This document shows positions 7,390-13,581 of a stretch of DNA of 13,591 nucleotides, piece by piece. Location of the stretch: NCBI GenBank assembly GCA_964596105.1, contig CAZQRT010000037.1:1-13591 (forward strand). The letters run 5' to 3'. Every line of letters begins with the position of its first letter. Positions within the stretch are counted from its first letter, which is position 1. The DNA comes from CAJUOR01 sp964596105. Its GTDB lineage: Bacteria > Bacillota_I > Bacilli_A > Erysipelotrichales > Coprobacillaceae. Below the pieces are notes generated by a model that saw nothing but the letters and a program-made list of their open reading frames with translations, did not search any database and was not told the DNA's origin. The translations under genes were made by a program, and so were the position numbers.

Positions 7390-9359
7390 GTCAGGGTATC
7401 ATGAAGGTACCCCTGGCAGGTCGGGTACTGCGCCAGATTGGCGAGAATGTCGCGGGCGTCCCGGCGCGCCGTTTCGAGGATGTGATAATCCTCATAGATA
7501 TCGGCGACGGCAAAGCGCGGCAGCCCCGACTGCCTCTCTCCTAACAGTTCCCCGGGGCCGCGGACCTTTAAATCATACTCGGCGATCGCGAAACCGTCAT
7601 CGTTGTTCTCGAGATATTTAAGCCGTTCCAAAGCCGCCTCATTGTCCGCGTCAGACAGCAGGATGCAGTAGCCCTGCTGGCCGGCCCGGCCGACCCGCCC
7701 GCGCAGCTGATGAAGCTGCGACAGCCCGAAACGGTCGGCGTTATAGATGACGATGAGATTGGCGTTGGCGACATCCACCCCGACCTCGATGACCGTCGTC
7801 GCCACCAGGATCTGCAGCTTGTTGTCCCGGAAATCCGCCATGACCGCGTCCTTCTCCGCCTCGCTCATGCGCCCGTGCAAAAGTCCCACCTGATAATGAC
7901 CGTCAAAATAAGAAGCCATGCCTTCGTAAATGCTCTGGGCGTCACGGATCGCGAGGGCGTCGCTTTCATCGACGAGGGGACAGACCACATAAGCCTGCTG
8001 GCCGGTTTTTAAATACCCCTTTAGAAAAGAAAGAAAAGGTTTCATCGACTGCCCGGGGAAAAACTTTGTCTTCACGGGACGGTGCCCGGCCGGCATGGTA
8101 TGGATGGCGGAAAGCGACATATCGCCGTATAGCGTGATCGCCAGGGTGCGCGGGATCGGCGTCGCGCTCATCATCAACAGATCGACAGCCTCCCCTTTGG
8201 CGGCGAGGGCCTGGCGCTGCCGCACCCCGAAGCGCTGCTGCTCATCGGCGATCACGAGACCCAGGTTTTGAAAAGTGAGGGGGTCCTGGATCAGGGCGTG
8301 GGTGCCGACCACCATATCGATGTCCCCATTGGCCAGCCCGTCATAGATGGCTTTTTTCTCCTTGGCGGTCATCCCGCCTACAAGAAGCGCGAGATGAATT
8401 TCTTCTGATTGAAAATAATCCTGGAGATTTTTAAAATGCTGGCGGGCCAGGATTTCGGTAGGCGCCATAAACGCGCTCTGATATCCCGCCAGATAATTGG
8501 CGTACATCGCGATCACGGCCACGACGGTTTTGCCGCTGCCGACATCACCCTGGACAAGGCGGTTCATGCGGTGATCCTGGTGGAGATCCCTTAAAATCTC
8601 CTGAGCGACTTTTTTCTGATCCGCCGTTAAGGTAAAGGGCAGCCCCTTCACAAACTCCCGCACCTCATCCATAGCGAAATCTTTGACCGGCTTGACGGTT
8701 TCATCGCGGTTCGAAGACACATAGCATAATAAAAGCTGGTATTTTAAAAACTCCTCGTATTTTAAATGGCGCAGCGCCATTTTGGCCTGCCTCTCATTTT
8801 CCGGGCAGTGGATCCAGTTCAAAGCCTGCTCTTTAGAGATCAGGCGGTAGCGCTGGCGGTATGGTTCGGGAATGAAATCGGGAATCTGGCCGCGTTTATA
8901 TTTCAGGGCCTTTTTGACATCACCCCAGATCTGTTTGCTGGTGAAGCCCTGGCGCTGCGAATAAACCGGAGTCAGGGCGTTCAGGTCTTCCAGTTTCCCG
9001 AGATGAAGCTCCGCGCAGACCAGCTCATCCGGGCCGCTCTGCTTGCCCTTCATGGTGACCCACTGGCCGGGTTTTAATTTGTTCAAGAGAAAATGGCGGT
9101 TGTAAATCGCCACCTGATAAACGTGATCCTGGATCGCCACGCTAAAATTCATGCGCGACTGATAGCCGCGATGGTAGATTAATTTGGCCGGGCCGACCAC
9201 GCGGCCGTCCAGGCAGAAGTCAGGATCGGGCATGTGGTAGACCAGCGTGTCATAGCGGTAAGGGTAGTAACTCAGGATCCCGTCAATGTCATGAACATCG
9301 AGAAGCTCCCACATGGCCATTCTTTTTTGCGACAGTCCCAGTCCTTTAAAATCGTTCAT
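7368..9359 (-). CDS. recG: ATP-dependent DNA helicase RecG
   Basis: Branch-migrating superfamily 2 helicase that reverses stalled forks and processes recombination intermediates. 663 residues, slightly shorter than the usual 680-690. An N-terminal wedge/OB region (about 1-150) is followed by the helicase core: Walker A GDVGSGKT (271-278), motif II DEQQRFGVRQRQ (372-383), motif III SATPIPRT (398-405), and motif VI QLHQLRGRVGR (548-558). The RecG-specific C-terminal GPGELLGERQSGLP (601-614) is also present. Motif II is normally DEQH; here the His is Gln (codon CAG at 8237-8235). Start ATG at 9359 has AAAGGAGGAG closely upstream. The gene starts only 14 nt after the T-tract of a terminator and has no clear promoter of its own in that space, so it may rely on readthrough or on a start inside the IIB gene. 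Confidence 0.97.
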   Translation of the reverse strand: MNDFKGLGLSQKRMAMWELLDVHDIDGILSYYPYRYDTLVYHMPDPDFCLDGRVVGPAKLIYHRGYQSRMNFSVAIQDHVYQVAIYNRHFLLNKLKPGQWVTMKGKQSGPDELVCAELHLGKLEDLNALTPVYSQRQGFTSKQIWGDVKKALKYKRGQIPDFIPEPYRQRYRLISKEQALNWIHCPENERQAKMALRHLKYEEFLKYQLLLCYVSSNRDETVKPVKDFAMDEVREFVKGLPFTLTADQKKVAQEILRDLHQDHRMNRLVQGDVGSGKTVVAVIAMYANYLAGYQSAFMAPTEILARQHFKNLQDYFQSEEIHLALLVGGMTAKEKKAIYDGLANGDIDMVVGTHALIQDPLTFQNLGLVIADEQQRFGVRQRQALAAKGEAVDLLMMSATPIPRTLAITLYGDMSLSAIHTMPAGHRPVKTKFFPGQSMKPFLSFLKGYLKTGQQAYVVCPLVDESDALAIRDAQSIYEGMASYFDGHYQVGLLHGRMSEAEKDAVMADFRDNKLQILVATTVIEVGVDVANANLIVIYNADRFGLSQLHQLRGRVGRAGQQGYCILLSDADNEAALERLKYLENNDDGFAIAEYDLKVRGPGELLGERQSGLPRFAVADIYEDYHILETARRDARDILANLAQYPTCQGYLHDTLTCIKSSG

Positions 9360-9373
9360 CGGCTCCTCCTTTC

Positions 9374-9400
9374 AAAAAAAACGCCGGATCCCCCGGCGTT
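9374..9400 (-). terminator. Intrinsic terminator of the IIB gene, just before recG
   Basis: A perfect GC-rich 8-bp stem (9380-9387 with 9393-9400), a 5-nt loop, then eight T on the minus strand (9374-9381). The stem base includes two bases of the TAA stop of the IIB gene. The T-run is followed almost at once by the recG ribosome binding site. Confidence 0.93.
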
Positions 9401-9701
9401 ATCCAATGACGGCAAGTGTCTTTTCCAGTACTGCGGCTCCGTCCATCTTTCCGAAATCCTCGTCATCGATGCAGATGACCGGAACTTTGCGCTCTTCATT
9501 AGCTTCCAGCTTCTCTTTCAAGTGACGAACCTGAGGAGCTAACAGGACGGCGTCAGCCTCCGCCCAGGCCAGTTCAACCCCGGCCTCGCCCACGGTCCAG
9601 ATCAAAGCTTTGATGCCCTTTTCTTTGGCGGCTTCTTTCATTTTGGCCACCAGGACATTACTGGAAAGCGCGGAAACACAGCATACCACAATATTATACA
9701 T
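9399..9701 (-). CDS. PTS lactose/cellobiose-type IIB component, unpaired
   Basis: Cytoplasmic IIB of the lactose/cellobiose PTS family: it takes phosphate from IIA on a cysteine and passes it to sugar bound by IIC. 100 residues, the normal size for a stand-alone IIB. The expected catalytic Cys is Cys8 (NIVVCCVSALSSNVLV); an extra Cys7 precedes it. The phosphate loop CVSALSSN departs from the common CAAGMSTS-like form by lacking Gly. Further family pattern: IWTVGEAGVE (34-43), LLAPQVRHLK (53-62) and a C-terminal VLEKTLAVI. An in-frame GTG at 9716 is part of the Shine-Dalgarno region, so ATG at 9701 is used; this also puts the Cys at the usual residue 8. No IIA or IIC is present in the window. 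It is divergent from the PH-murQ pair across a cre site, so it may serve an amino-sugar PTS encoded elsewhere or act in regulation. Confidence 0.85.
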   Translation of the reverse strand: MYNIVVCCVSALSSNVLVAKMKEAAKEKGIKALIWTVGEAGVELAWAEADAVLLAPQVRHLKEKLEANEERKVPVICIDDEDFGKMDGAAVLEKTLAVIG

Positions 9702-9706
9702 AGAAA

Positions 9707-9713
9707 CCCTCCT
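9707..9713 (-). promoter_or_regulatory. IIB ribosome binding site, decides the start
   Basis: AGGAGGG on the minus strand, 5 nt before the ATG at 9701. The in-frame GTG at 9716 lies upstream of it with no site of its own. Confidence 0.8.
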
Positions 9714-9735
9714 CACTTCTTGATTTCATAAGACA

Positions 9736-9746
9736 ATCATATCATA
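9736..9746 (-). promoter_or_regulatory. Probable extended -10 promoter of the IIB gene
   Basis: Two overlapping TATGAT boxes (9736-9741 and 9741-9746) on the minus strand; the gene-proximal one is preceded by TGA, an extended -10. No good -35 is seen at 16-18 bp. The surrounding DNA is very AT-rich. Confidence 0.5.
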
Positions 9747-9781
9747 TTTTTATCAGGAAACATAGAATTTTTATATTTTTT

Positions 9782-9795
9782 TGAAAGCGGAAACA
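9782..9795 (+). promoter_or_regulatory. Catabolite response element (cre) for CcpA
   Basis: TGAAAGCGGAAACA matches TGNAANCGNNNNCA at all eight fixed positions, and the flanking T residues fit the longer Bacillus consensus. It lies in the 166-bp intergenic region, about 24 bp upstream of the -35 of the PH-murQ promoter and about 40 bp upstream of the IIB -10. The right half, GGAAACAT, recurs at 9756-9763, 33 bp away. Carbon-source control by CcpA of one or both divergent units is the natural reading. With the site upstream of both promoters, activation is as possible as repression. Confidence 0.7.
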
Positions 9796-9818
9796 TTTAT
9801 CTGAAGTCGTTTAAATGG

Positions 9819-9847
9819 TAGTCAAAGCAGGCAAATTTTTGTATACT
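9819..9847 (+). promoter_or_regulatory. Promoter of the PH-domain gene and murQ
   Basis: -35 TAGTCA (9819-9824), 17-bp spacer, -10 TATACT (9842-9847). The ribosome binding site AAGGAGG (9854-9860) lies 7 nt before the ATG at 9868, so the leader is very short. Confidence 0.7.
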
Positions 9848-9867
9848 TAAATTAAGGAGGGATCATC

Positions 9868-10263
9868 ATGACAGCATTTGATGAACATGAAGAAGTCATC
9901 CTCTGGCAGGATCAGCCCGCGGGCATCTGGGACCGCGTCAAAAGCTTCTTCCATATCAACTTCACCAGCTACCATATCACCAAAGATGAATTATGCATCA
10001 CGACGGGATTCTTCTCCCGCCGCCATAACACGTATGAGCTCTATACCCTGAAAGATCCCGATCTCGAGGAAAGCTTCATCCAGCGCATGCTGAAGATCGG
10101 CACCATTCGGCTCAGCCCGGACATGCATATTGACCGCGATACGGACCGCGATCCGGTCAGGATCAAAAATATCAAAAACGCCGATAAAGTCCGCAAGCTG
10201 CTGCGCGATTTGATCGAGGAAAATGTCAAAGAGCGCGGCATCACCTATTACGACCGGGTATGA
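9868..10263 (+). CDS. Small bacterial PH-domain (bPH_2-like) protein
   Basis: 131 residues, with no signal peptide or membrane helix visible. From about residue 34 the pattern YHITKDELCITTGFFSRRHN, then YELYTLKDPDLE, IGTIRL and DPVRIKNIKNADKVRKLL, matches the bacterial PH domain seen in YdbS/YdbT-like proteins. Those are usually attached to transmembrane helices; this one is stand-alone and probably cytoplasmic. No ligand or reaction can be named. It starts from a strong ribosome binding site behind a cre-linked promoter, and its TGA overlaps the murQ ATG as ATGA, so the two are co-translated. A role connected to MurNAc-6-phosphate use or its regulation is inferred from this coupling only. 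The family call is by residue pattern and should be confirmed with a profile. Confidence 0.75.
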   Translation: MTAFDEHEEVILWQDQPAGIWDRVKSFFHINFTSYHITKDELCITTGFFSRRHNTYELYTLKDPDLEESFIQRMLKIGTIRLSPDMHIDRDTDRDPVRIKNIKNADKVRKLLRDLIEENVKERGITYYDRV

Positions 10264-11171
10264 AAAACATCGATACTTTATTAACCGAGACGCGTAACCC
10301 CAAAAGCACGCGGCTGAGCGCCATGAGCACCCTCGAGATGCTGACTCTGATCAACTCCGAGGATGCCACGGTAGCCGGCGCGGTCCGGGCGTGCCTGGAG
10401 GATATCGCGGGACTGGTCGACGCCTGCCATGAGCGGATGGAAAAGGGCGGCCGGGTGTTTTATATCGGCGCCGGCACGAGCGGCCGGCTGGGCGTGCTGG
10501 ACGCCAGTGAATGCCCGCCGACCTACGGGGTCACAAGCGATCTGTTTATCGGCCTGATCGCGGGCGGACAAACGGCTTTCACCAAAGCCGTGGAAGGCGC
10601 CGAGGATGATGAACAGGCCGCGGTTAAAGATTTACAAGAGCATAATCTTAACTCAAATGATACTGTGATCGGGCTGGCCGCGAGCGGCCGCACCCCTTAT
10701 GTCAAAGGCGGTCTGGCCTACGCCCGCGAGGTTCACGCCTTAACCGCGGCGATCGCCTGTGTGAAAAATCCCGCGATCTTCGCGGACGCGGATTATAAAA
10801 TCAATCCCCTGACCGGCCCGGAGGTCGTGACCGGCAGCACGCGGATGAAAGCCGGCACCGCGCAGAAGCTCATTCTAAACATGATTTCCACATCCCTGAT
10901 GGTCAAAGCCGGCAAAGTCTATCAAAATCTCATGGTGGACGTTCAGCCGACCAATGAGAAACTGGTCGACCGCGCCGCCCGCATCATTGTAGAGGCGACC
11001 GGGTGTGACCTGGATGTCGCGAAATCGACCCTGAAAGCCTGCCACCTGTCCACTAAACTGGCGATCACGGTGATCCTGTCCGGTCAGGATATCACCACCT
11101 GTGAGGAAATGCTCGCGAGATATCACGACAATGTCGCGAGCGTCATTCAGGCTCTGAGAAGTCAGCGGTAA
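10260..11171 (+). CDS. murQ: N-acetylmuramic acid 6-phosphate etherase MurQ
   Basis: Cleaves the lactyl ether of MurNAc-6-phosphate to give GlcNAc-6-phosphate and D-lactate, feeding cell-wall sugar into amino-sugar catabolism. 303 residues, the normal length. The SIS fold shows YIGAGTSGRLGVLDASECPP (68-87) with Glu84, AVEGAEDD (110-117) with Glu115 (the two acidic residues match the E. coli catalytic pair Glu83/Glu114), and the family signature GPEVVTGSTRMKAGTAQK, followed by NLMVDVQPTNEKL and a C-terminal helical region. The ATG overlaps the PH-domain gene's stop by 4 nt with no separate ribosome binding site, so it is translationally coupled. murP (the MurNAc PTS), murR and a muramidase are not in the window. 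Expression is probably carbon-controlled through the upstream cre. A terminator is folded around its stop codon. Confidence 0.97.
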   Translation: MKNIDTLLTETRNPKSTRLSAMSTLEMLTLINSEDATVAGAVRACLEDIAGLVDACHERMEKGGRVFYIGAGTSGRLGVLDASECPPTYGVTSDLFIGLIAGGQTAFTKAVEGAEDDEQAAVKDLQEHNLNSNDTVIGLAASGRTPYVKGGLAYAREVHALTAAIACVKNPAIFADADYKINPLTGPEVVTGSTRMKAGTAQKLILNMISTSLMVKAGKVYQNLMVDVQPTNEKLVDRAARIIVEATGCDLDVAKSTLKACHLSTKLAITVILSGQDITTCEEMLARYHDNVASVIQALRSQR

Positions 11172-11187
11172 AACGCTGGCTTTTTTT
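11161..11187 (+). terminator. Intrinsic terminator of murQ, stop codon in the loop
   Basis: A 7-bp stem (11161-11167 with 11174-11180, one G-T pair) and 6-nt loop are followed by seven T (11181-11187). The upstream arm is the last murQ codons, and the TAA stop (11169-11171) sits in the loop. Confidence 0.9.
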
Positions 11188-11204
11188 CTTCACGATTAGA
11201 AAAT

Positions 11205-11239
11205 ATTTTCGGAACATTTGACGTTTTTGTTTGGTGTTC
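11205..11239 (+). promoter_or_regulatory. PurBox-like operator before the purine permease
   Basis: ATTTTCGGAACATT (11205-11218) differs from the Bacillus PurBox (WWWCCGAACWWT core) at one fixed base. An inverted GTTC core follows at 11236-11239, giving GAACA...TGTTC with 18 nt between the arms and overlapping the -35. Bacillus PurR sites are usually two inverted boxes with slightly wider spacing, and the second box here is poor. Control by PurR is plausible for a purine transporter but unproven. Confidence 0.4.
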
Positions 11240-11259
11240 TAAATTGAAATGATTATAAT
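11231..11259 (+). promoter_or_regulatory. Promoter of the purine permease
   Basis: A perfect TATAAT (11254-11259) with a weak -35, TTGGTG (11231-11236), at 17 bp. The ribosome binding site AAGGAGG (11268-11274) is 6 nt from the ATG. The leader is too short for a purine riboswitch. Confidence 0.7.
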
Positions 11260-11280
11260 GGTAAACGAAGGAGGTTACTT

Positions 11281-12594
11281 ATGCTTGAAAAACAATTTAA
11301 ACTGAAGGAAAAGAACACGAATGTCCGCACTGAGCTGATTGCCGGTCTTACGACATTCCTGGCGATGGCCTATATTCTTGCTGTCAATCCGGGAATGCTG
11401 AGTGAAACCGGCATGAACTATCAGTCCGTCTTTCTCGCTACCGCCATCTCCGCCGGCATCTCGAGTATCGTCATGGGACTGCTGGCCAATTATCCGGTTG
11501 TTCTGGCGCCGGGCATGGGAGTCAACGCCCTGTTTACGTACACGCTGTGCGGCGCGATGGGCTTCAGCTGGCAGGCCGCGCTGGCGGCGGTTTTCATCTC
11601 CGGTGTCATCTTCATCGTGATTTCTGTCACCGGTATCCGCAAGATGGTCATCAACGCCATCCCCGCCCAGTTGAAACTGGCGATCGGCGCCGGCATCGGC
11701 TTCTACATCGCCTTTATCGGCATGAGAAACGCCGGTATTATCGTCAACAGCGAGTCAACCGGCGTGACCTTAGGCAACCTGAGTGATCCGGCTGTCATCC
11801 TGGCGATTGTCGGGGTCGTCCTGACGATCTTCCTGTTAGCGATGAAGGTGCGCGCCGCGGTCTTTGTCGGTCTGGTTATAACCGCCGTGGTCGGCGTCGT
11901 GATGGGATTACTTGGCGTGCCCGGCATGCCGCAGCTGCCTACCGCCATCATTTCGTTCGATTTTGAAATGCCGACCTTTATGGCCTTTACATCCGGATTT
12001 AAGGAACTGTTCTCCAACCCGAATTTCTTCGTGGCGATCTTCTCGCTTCTGTTTGTCGACTTCTTTGATACCGCGGGAACATTACTCGGTGTCGCCAACC
12101 GCGCCAACCTGGTGAATGAGGACGGCGAACTGGAAAACATCGAGCAGGCTTTGTTATCTGACGCGATCGGTACCACGGTCGGCGCCGTCATGGGAACAAG
12201 TACCGTCACCAGCTTCGTGGAATCCACCAGCGGTGTCGAAGCCGGCGGCCGCACCGGTTTAACCGCCGTCACATCCGGTGTCCTGTTCTTATTATCGGTT
12301 TTCTTCTATCCATTGCTGCAAGTCATCACCAACGCTGTGACCGCCCCGGCGTTAATCGTTGTCGGCATCTTAATGGCCCAGCAGTTAGGCGGCATCGACT
12401 GGTCCGACTTTGTCTCCGCCGCTTCCGGTTTTGTCACCATCCTGATGATGATCTTATGCTACAGCATTTCCAACGGTATCGCTTTAGGTTTCATCACTTA
12501 CGCGATCGCGATGGTCGGTGTCGGCAGAATCAAAGAGATCAAACCGACGATCTGGGTGCTGGTAGCCATCTTCCTTGTTTATTTCGCGTTATAA
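11281..12594 (+). CDS. NCS2-type (AzgA/PbuG-like) purine permease
   Basis: 437-residue integral membrane protein of the AzgA-like branch of nucleobase:cation symporters, which import adenine, guanine or hypoxanthine. Family landmarks in order: RTELIAGLTTFLAMAYILAV (16-35) then NPGMLSETGM, VVLAPGMGVNALFTYT, the substrate-region DFFDTAGTLLGVANRANLV, and GTSTVTSFVESTSGVEAGGR followed by TGLTAVTSG. About 12-14 hydrophobic segments, complete length. It is a single-gene unit with its own promoter and a candidate PurBox, set between the murQ terminator and a shared bidirectional terminator. The exact purine cannot be told from the sequence. Codon choice appears to favour C-ending codons, as expected for a well-expressed gene. 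Confidence 0.93.
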   Translation: MLEKQFKLKEKNTNVRTELIAGLTTFLAMAYILAVNPGMLSETGMNYQSVFLATAISAGISSIVMGLLANYPVVLAPGMGVNALFTYTLCGAMGFSWQAALAAVFISGVIFIVISVTGIRKMVINAIPAQLKLAIGAGIGFYIAFIGMRNAGIIVNSESTGVTLGNLSDPAVILAIVGVVLTIFLLAMKVRAAVFVGLVITAVVGVVMGLLGVPGMPQLPTAIISFDFEMPTFMAFTSGFKELFSNPNFFVAIFSLLFVDFFDTAGTLLGVANRANLVNEDGELENIEQALLSDAIGTTVGAVMGTSTVTSFVESTSGVEAGGRTGLTAVTSGVLFLLSVFFYPLLQVITNAVTAPALIVVGILMAQQLGGIDWSDFVSAASGFVTILMMILCYSISNGIALGFITYAIAMVGVGRIKEIKPTIWVLVAIFLVYFAL

Positions 12595-12619
12595 AAAAGA
12601 GGCCTCAGGCCTCTTTTTT
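12593..12619. terminator. Bidirectional terminator between convergent genes
   Basis: A 12-bp perfect stem (12593-12604 with 12608-12619) with a 3-nt loop, having A-runs on one side and T-runs on the other, so it works in both directions. The loop (12605-12607) is exactly the TGA stop of the minus-strand gene. Two bases of the permease TAA stop (12593-12594) form the other stem base. Confidence 0.95.
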
Positions 12620-13477
12620 GATATCCTCATATAATACCGTGATCGCCAGCATCTGCTTTTCGCGATAGAACATCACGCCGGCAAAAGCGCTGATGGCCGC
12701 GACGATGGCGCTGAGCAGGATATTGAAAACGAACAGCGGGATACCCGGCAGCAAAGCCGCCAGCTGCTGAAACATCGTCGTCAGCGAGATCGAGAAGATA
12801 TTGACCACCACCATCGTCAAAATGGCGTGGGGCAGATAACTCAGGCGGATTTTTAAATACGTCATGAAATGTCCGTTCATCATCTGGTAGGACGTCGTCA
12901 AAGATTCCAGAAGGCCCTGATTTTCCTCATTGACCAGATAATAGGCGAAAGCGAAATAACCTTCCATGACAAAGCCGGCGATGATCGCGGTCACGATTCC
13001 TAAAAGCGACGATACGGTGACAGTGAACTGGCCGTCCTGCATCAAATAATCGACATTGCCGGTCAAAACCGTGCCGAAGCACAGCCAGAACTCATCCCAG
13101 TAACGGCCGCCGATGAAAACAAACAGCGCTAAAAGCAAGCCCTGGGAAACCGTCAAGATCAAAGTTTTTCCGGCATAGGGAAGAAAAATCGCGCCGTAGT
13201 ATTTCAGACCCAGCCACGGGGTTTGATTCGTGGTGATCTCGCGCGCCTTGCGGACATAGGAACGCAGGCAGGCATGGACCATGCCGTATTCAAAAGGCGA
13301 GAACAGACAAGATAAAAGGATGATCGCCGGCATATGGATTTCCGTGCCGATCAGCTGCAAAATCGCGGTGGCGATGCCGGTGATCGTGCACACCACGATA
13401 AATGTGCCGGTGATGTAGTGACTGCTGCGGGTGTAGATCAGATTCGCTTCCTGTTTGATTTCTTTGTAGGTTTTCAT
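12605..13477 (-). CDS. Six-helix membrane protein, DUF975-like
   Basis: 290 residues with about six hydrophobic segments (roughly 20-42, 47-70, 92-120, 150-178, 213-235 and 240-270), a short Lys-rich cytoplasmic start (MKTYKEIKQEAN) and a charged end. The block LLESLTTSYQMMNGHFMTYL followed by KIRLSYLP resembles the DUF975 family pattern of a membrane protein with a conserved loop before a late helix pair. No enzymatic motif is seen and the function of that family is not established. Its own extended -10 promoter and AAAGGAG ribosome binding site make it a single-gene unit, divergent from a gene beyond the right edge. The last codons (KKEA, stop) are written into the shared terminator. The family assignment is moderate; that it is a real membrane protein is nearly certain. 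Confidence 0.8.
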   Translation of the reverse strand: MKTYKEIKQEANLIYTRSSHYITGTFIVVCTITGIATAILQLIGTEIHMPAIILLSCLFSPFEYGMVHACLRSYVRKAREITTNQTPWLGLKYYGAIFLPYAGKTLILTVSQGLLLALFVFIGGRYWDEFWLCFGTVLTGNVDYLMQDGQFTVTVSSLLGIVTAIIAGFVMEGYFAFAYYLVNEENQGLLESLTTSYQMMNGHFMTYLKIRLSYLPHAILTMVVVNIFSISLTTMFQQLAALLPGIPLFVFNILLSAIVAAISAFAGVMFYREKQMLAITVLYEDIKKEA

Positions 13478-13503
13478 ATAGACTCGCTCCTTTTATAAAG
13501 GGG

Positions 13504-13532
13504 ATTATATCATAATCGTCCCGTCAAGTAAA
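13504..13532 (-). promoter_or_regulatory. Promoter of the DUF975-like gene
   Basis: -10 TATAAT (13504-13509) preceded by TGA (extended -10), 17-bp spacer, -35 TTTACT (13527-13532). Confidence 0.8.
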
Positions 13533-13541
13533 TCTTTAGGG

Positions 13542-13570
13542 TTGAGCCGCAAAGAAAAAAATGGTAAACT
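13542..13570 (+). promoter_or_regulatory. Divergent promoter for a gene beyond the right edge
   Basis: -35 TTGAGC (13542-13547), 17-bp spacer, -10 TAAACT (13565-13570) preceded by TGG (extended -10). It points out of the window and is only 9 bp from the oppositely directed -35 of the membrane-protein gene. Confidence 0.7.
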
Positions 13571-13581
13571 AAGTGAGACAA

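Noticed and set aside
11199..11210. GAAAATATTTTC palindrome upstream of the permease as an operator
   Set aside because: A short AT-rich palindrome of this kind is common by chance in AT-rich intergenic DNA, and it matches no operator I can name.
11260..11280. Purine riboswitch in the permease leader
   Set aside because: The distance from the promoter to the start codon is only about 20 nt, far too short for an aptamer plus expression platform.
11703..12272. 189-codon frame antisense to the purine permease
   Set aside because: A low-complexity Thr/Pro/Ala/Ser-rich shadow of a clearly conserved gene, with no supporting start signals.
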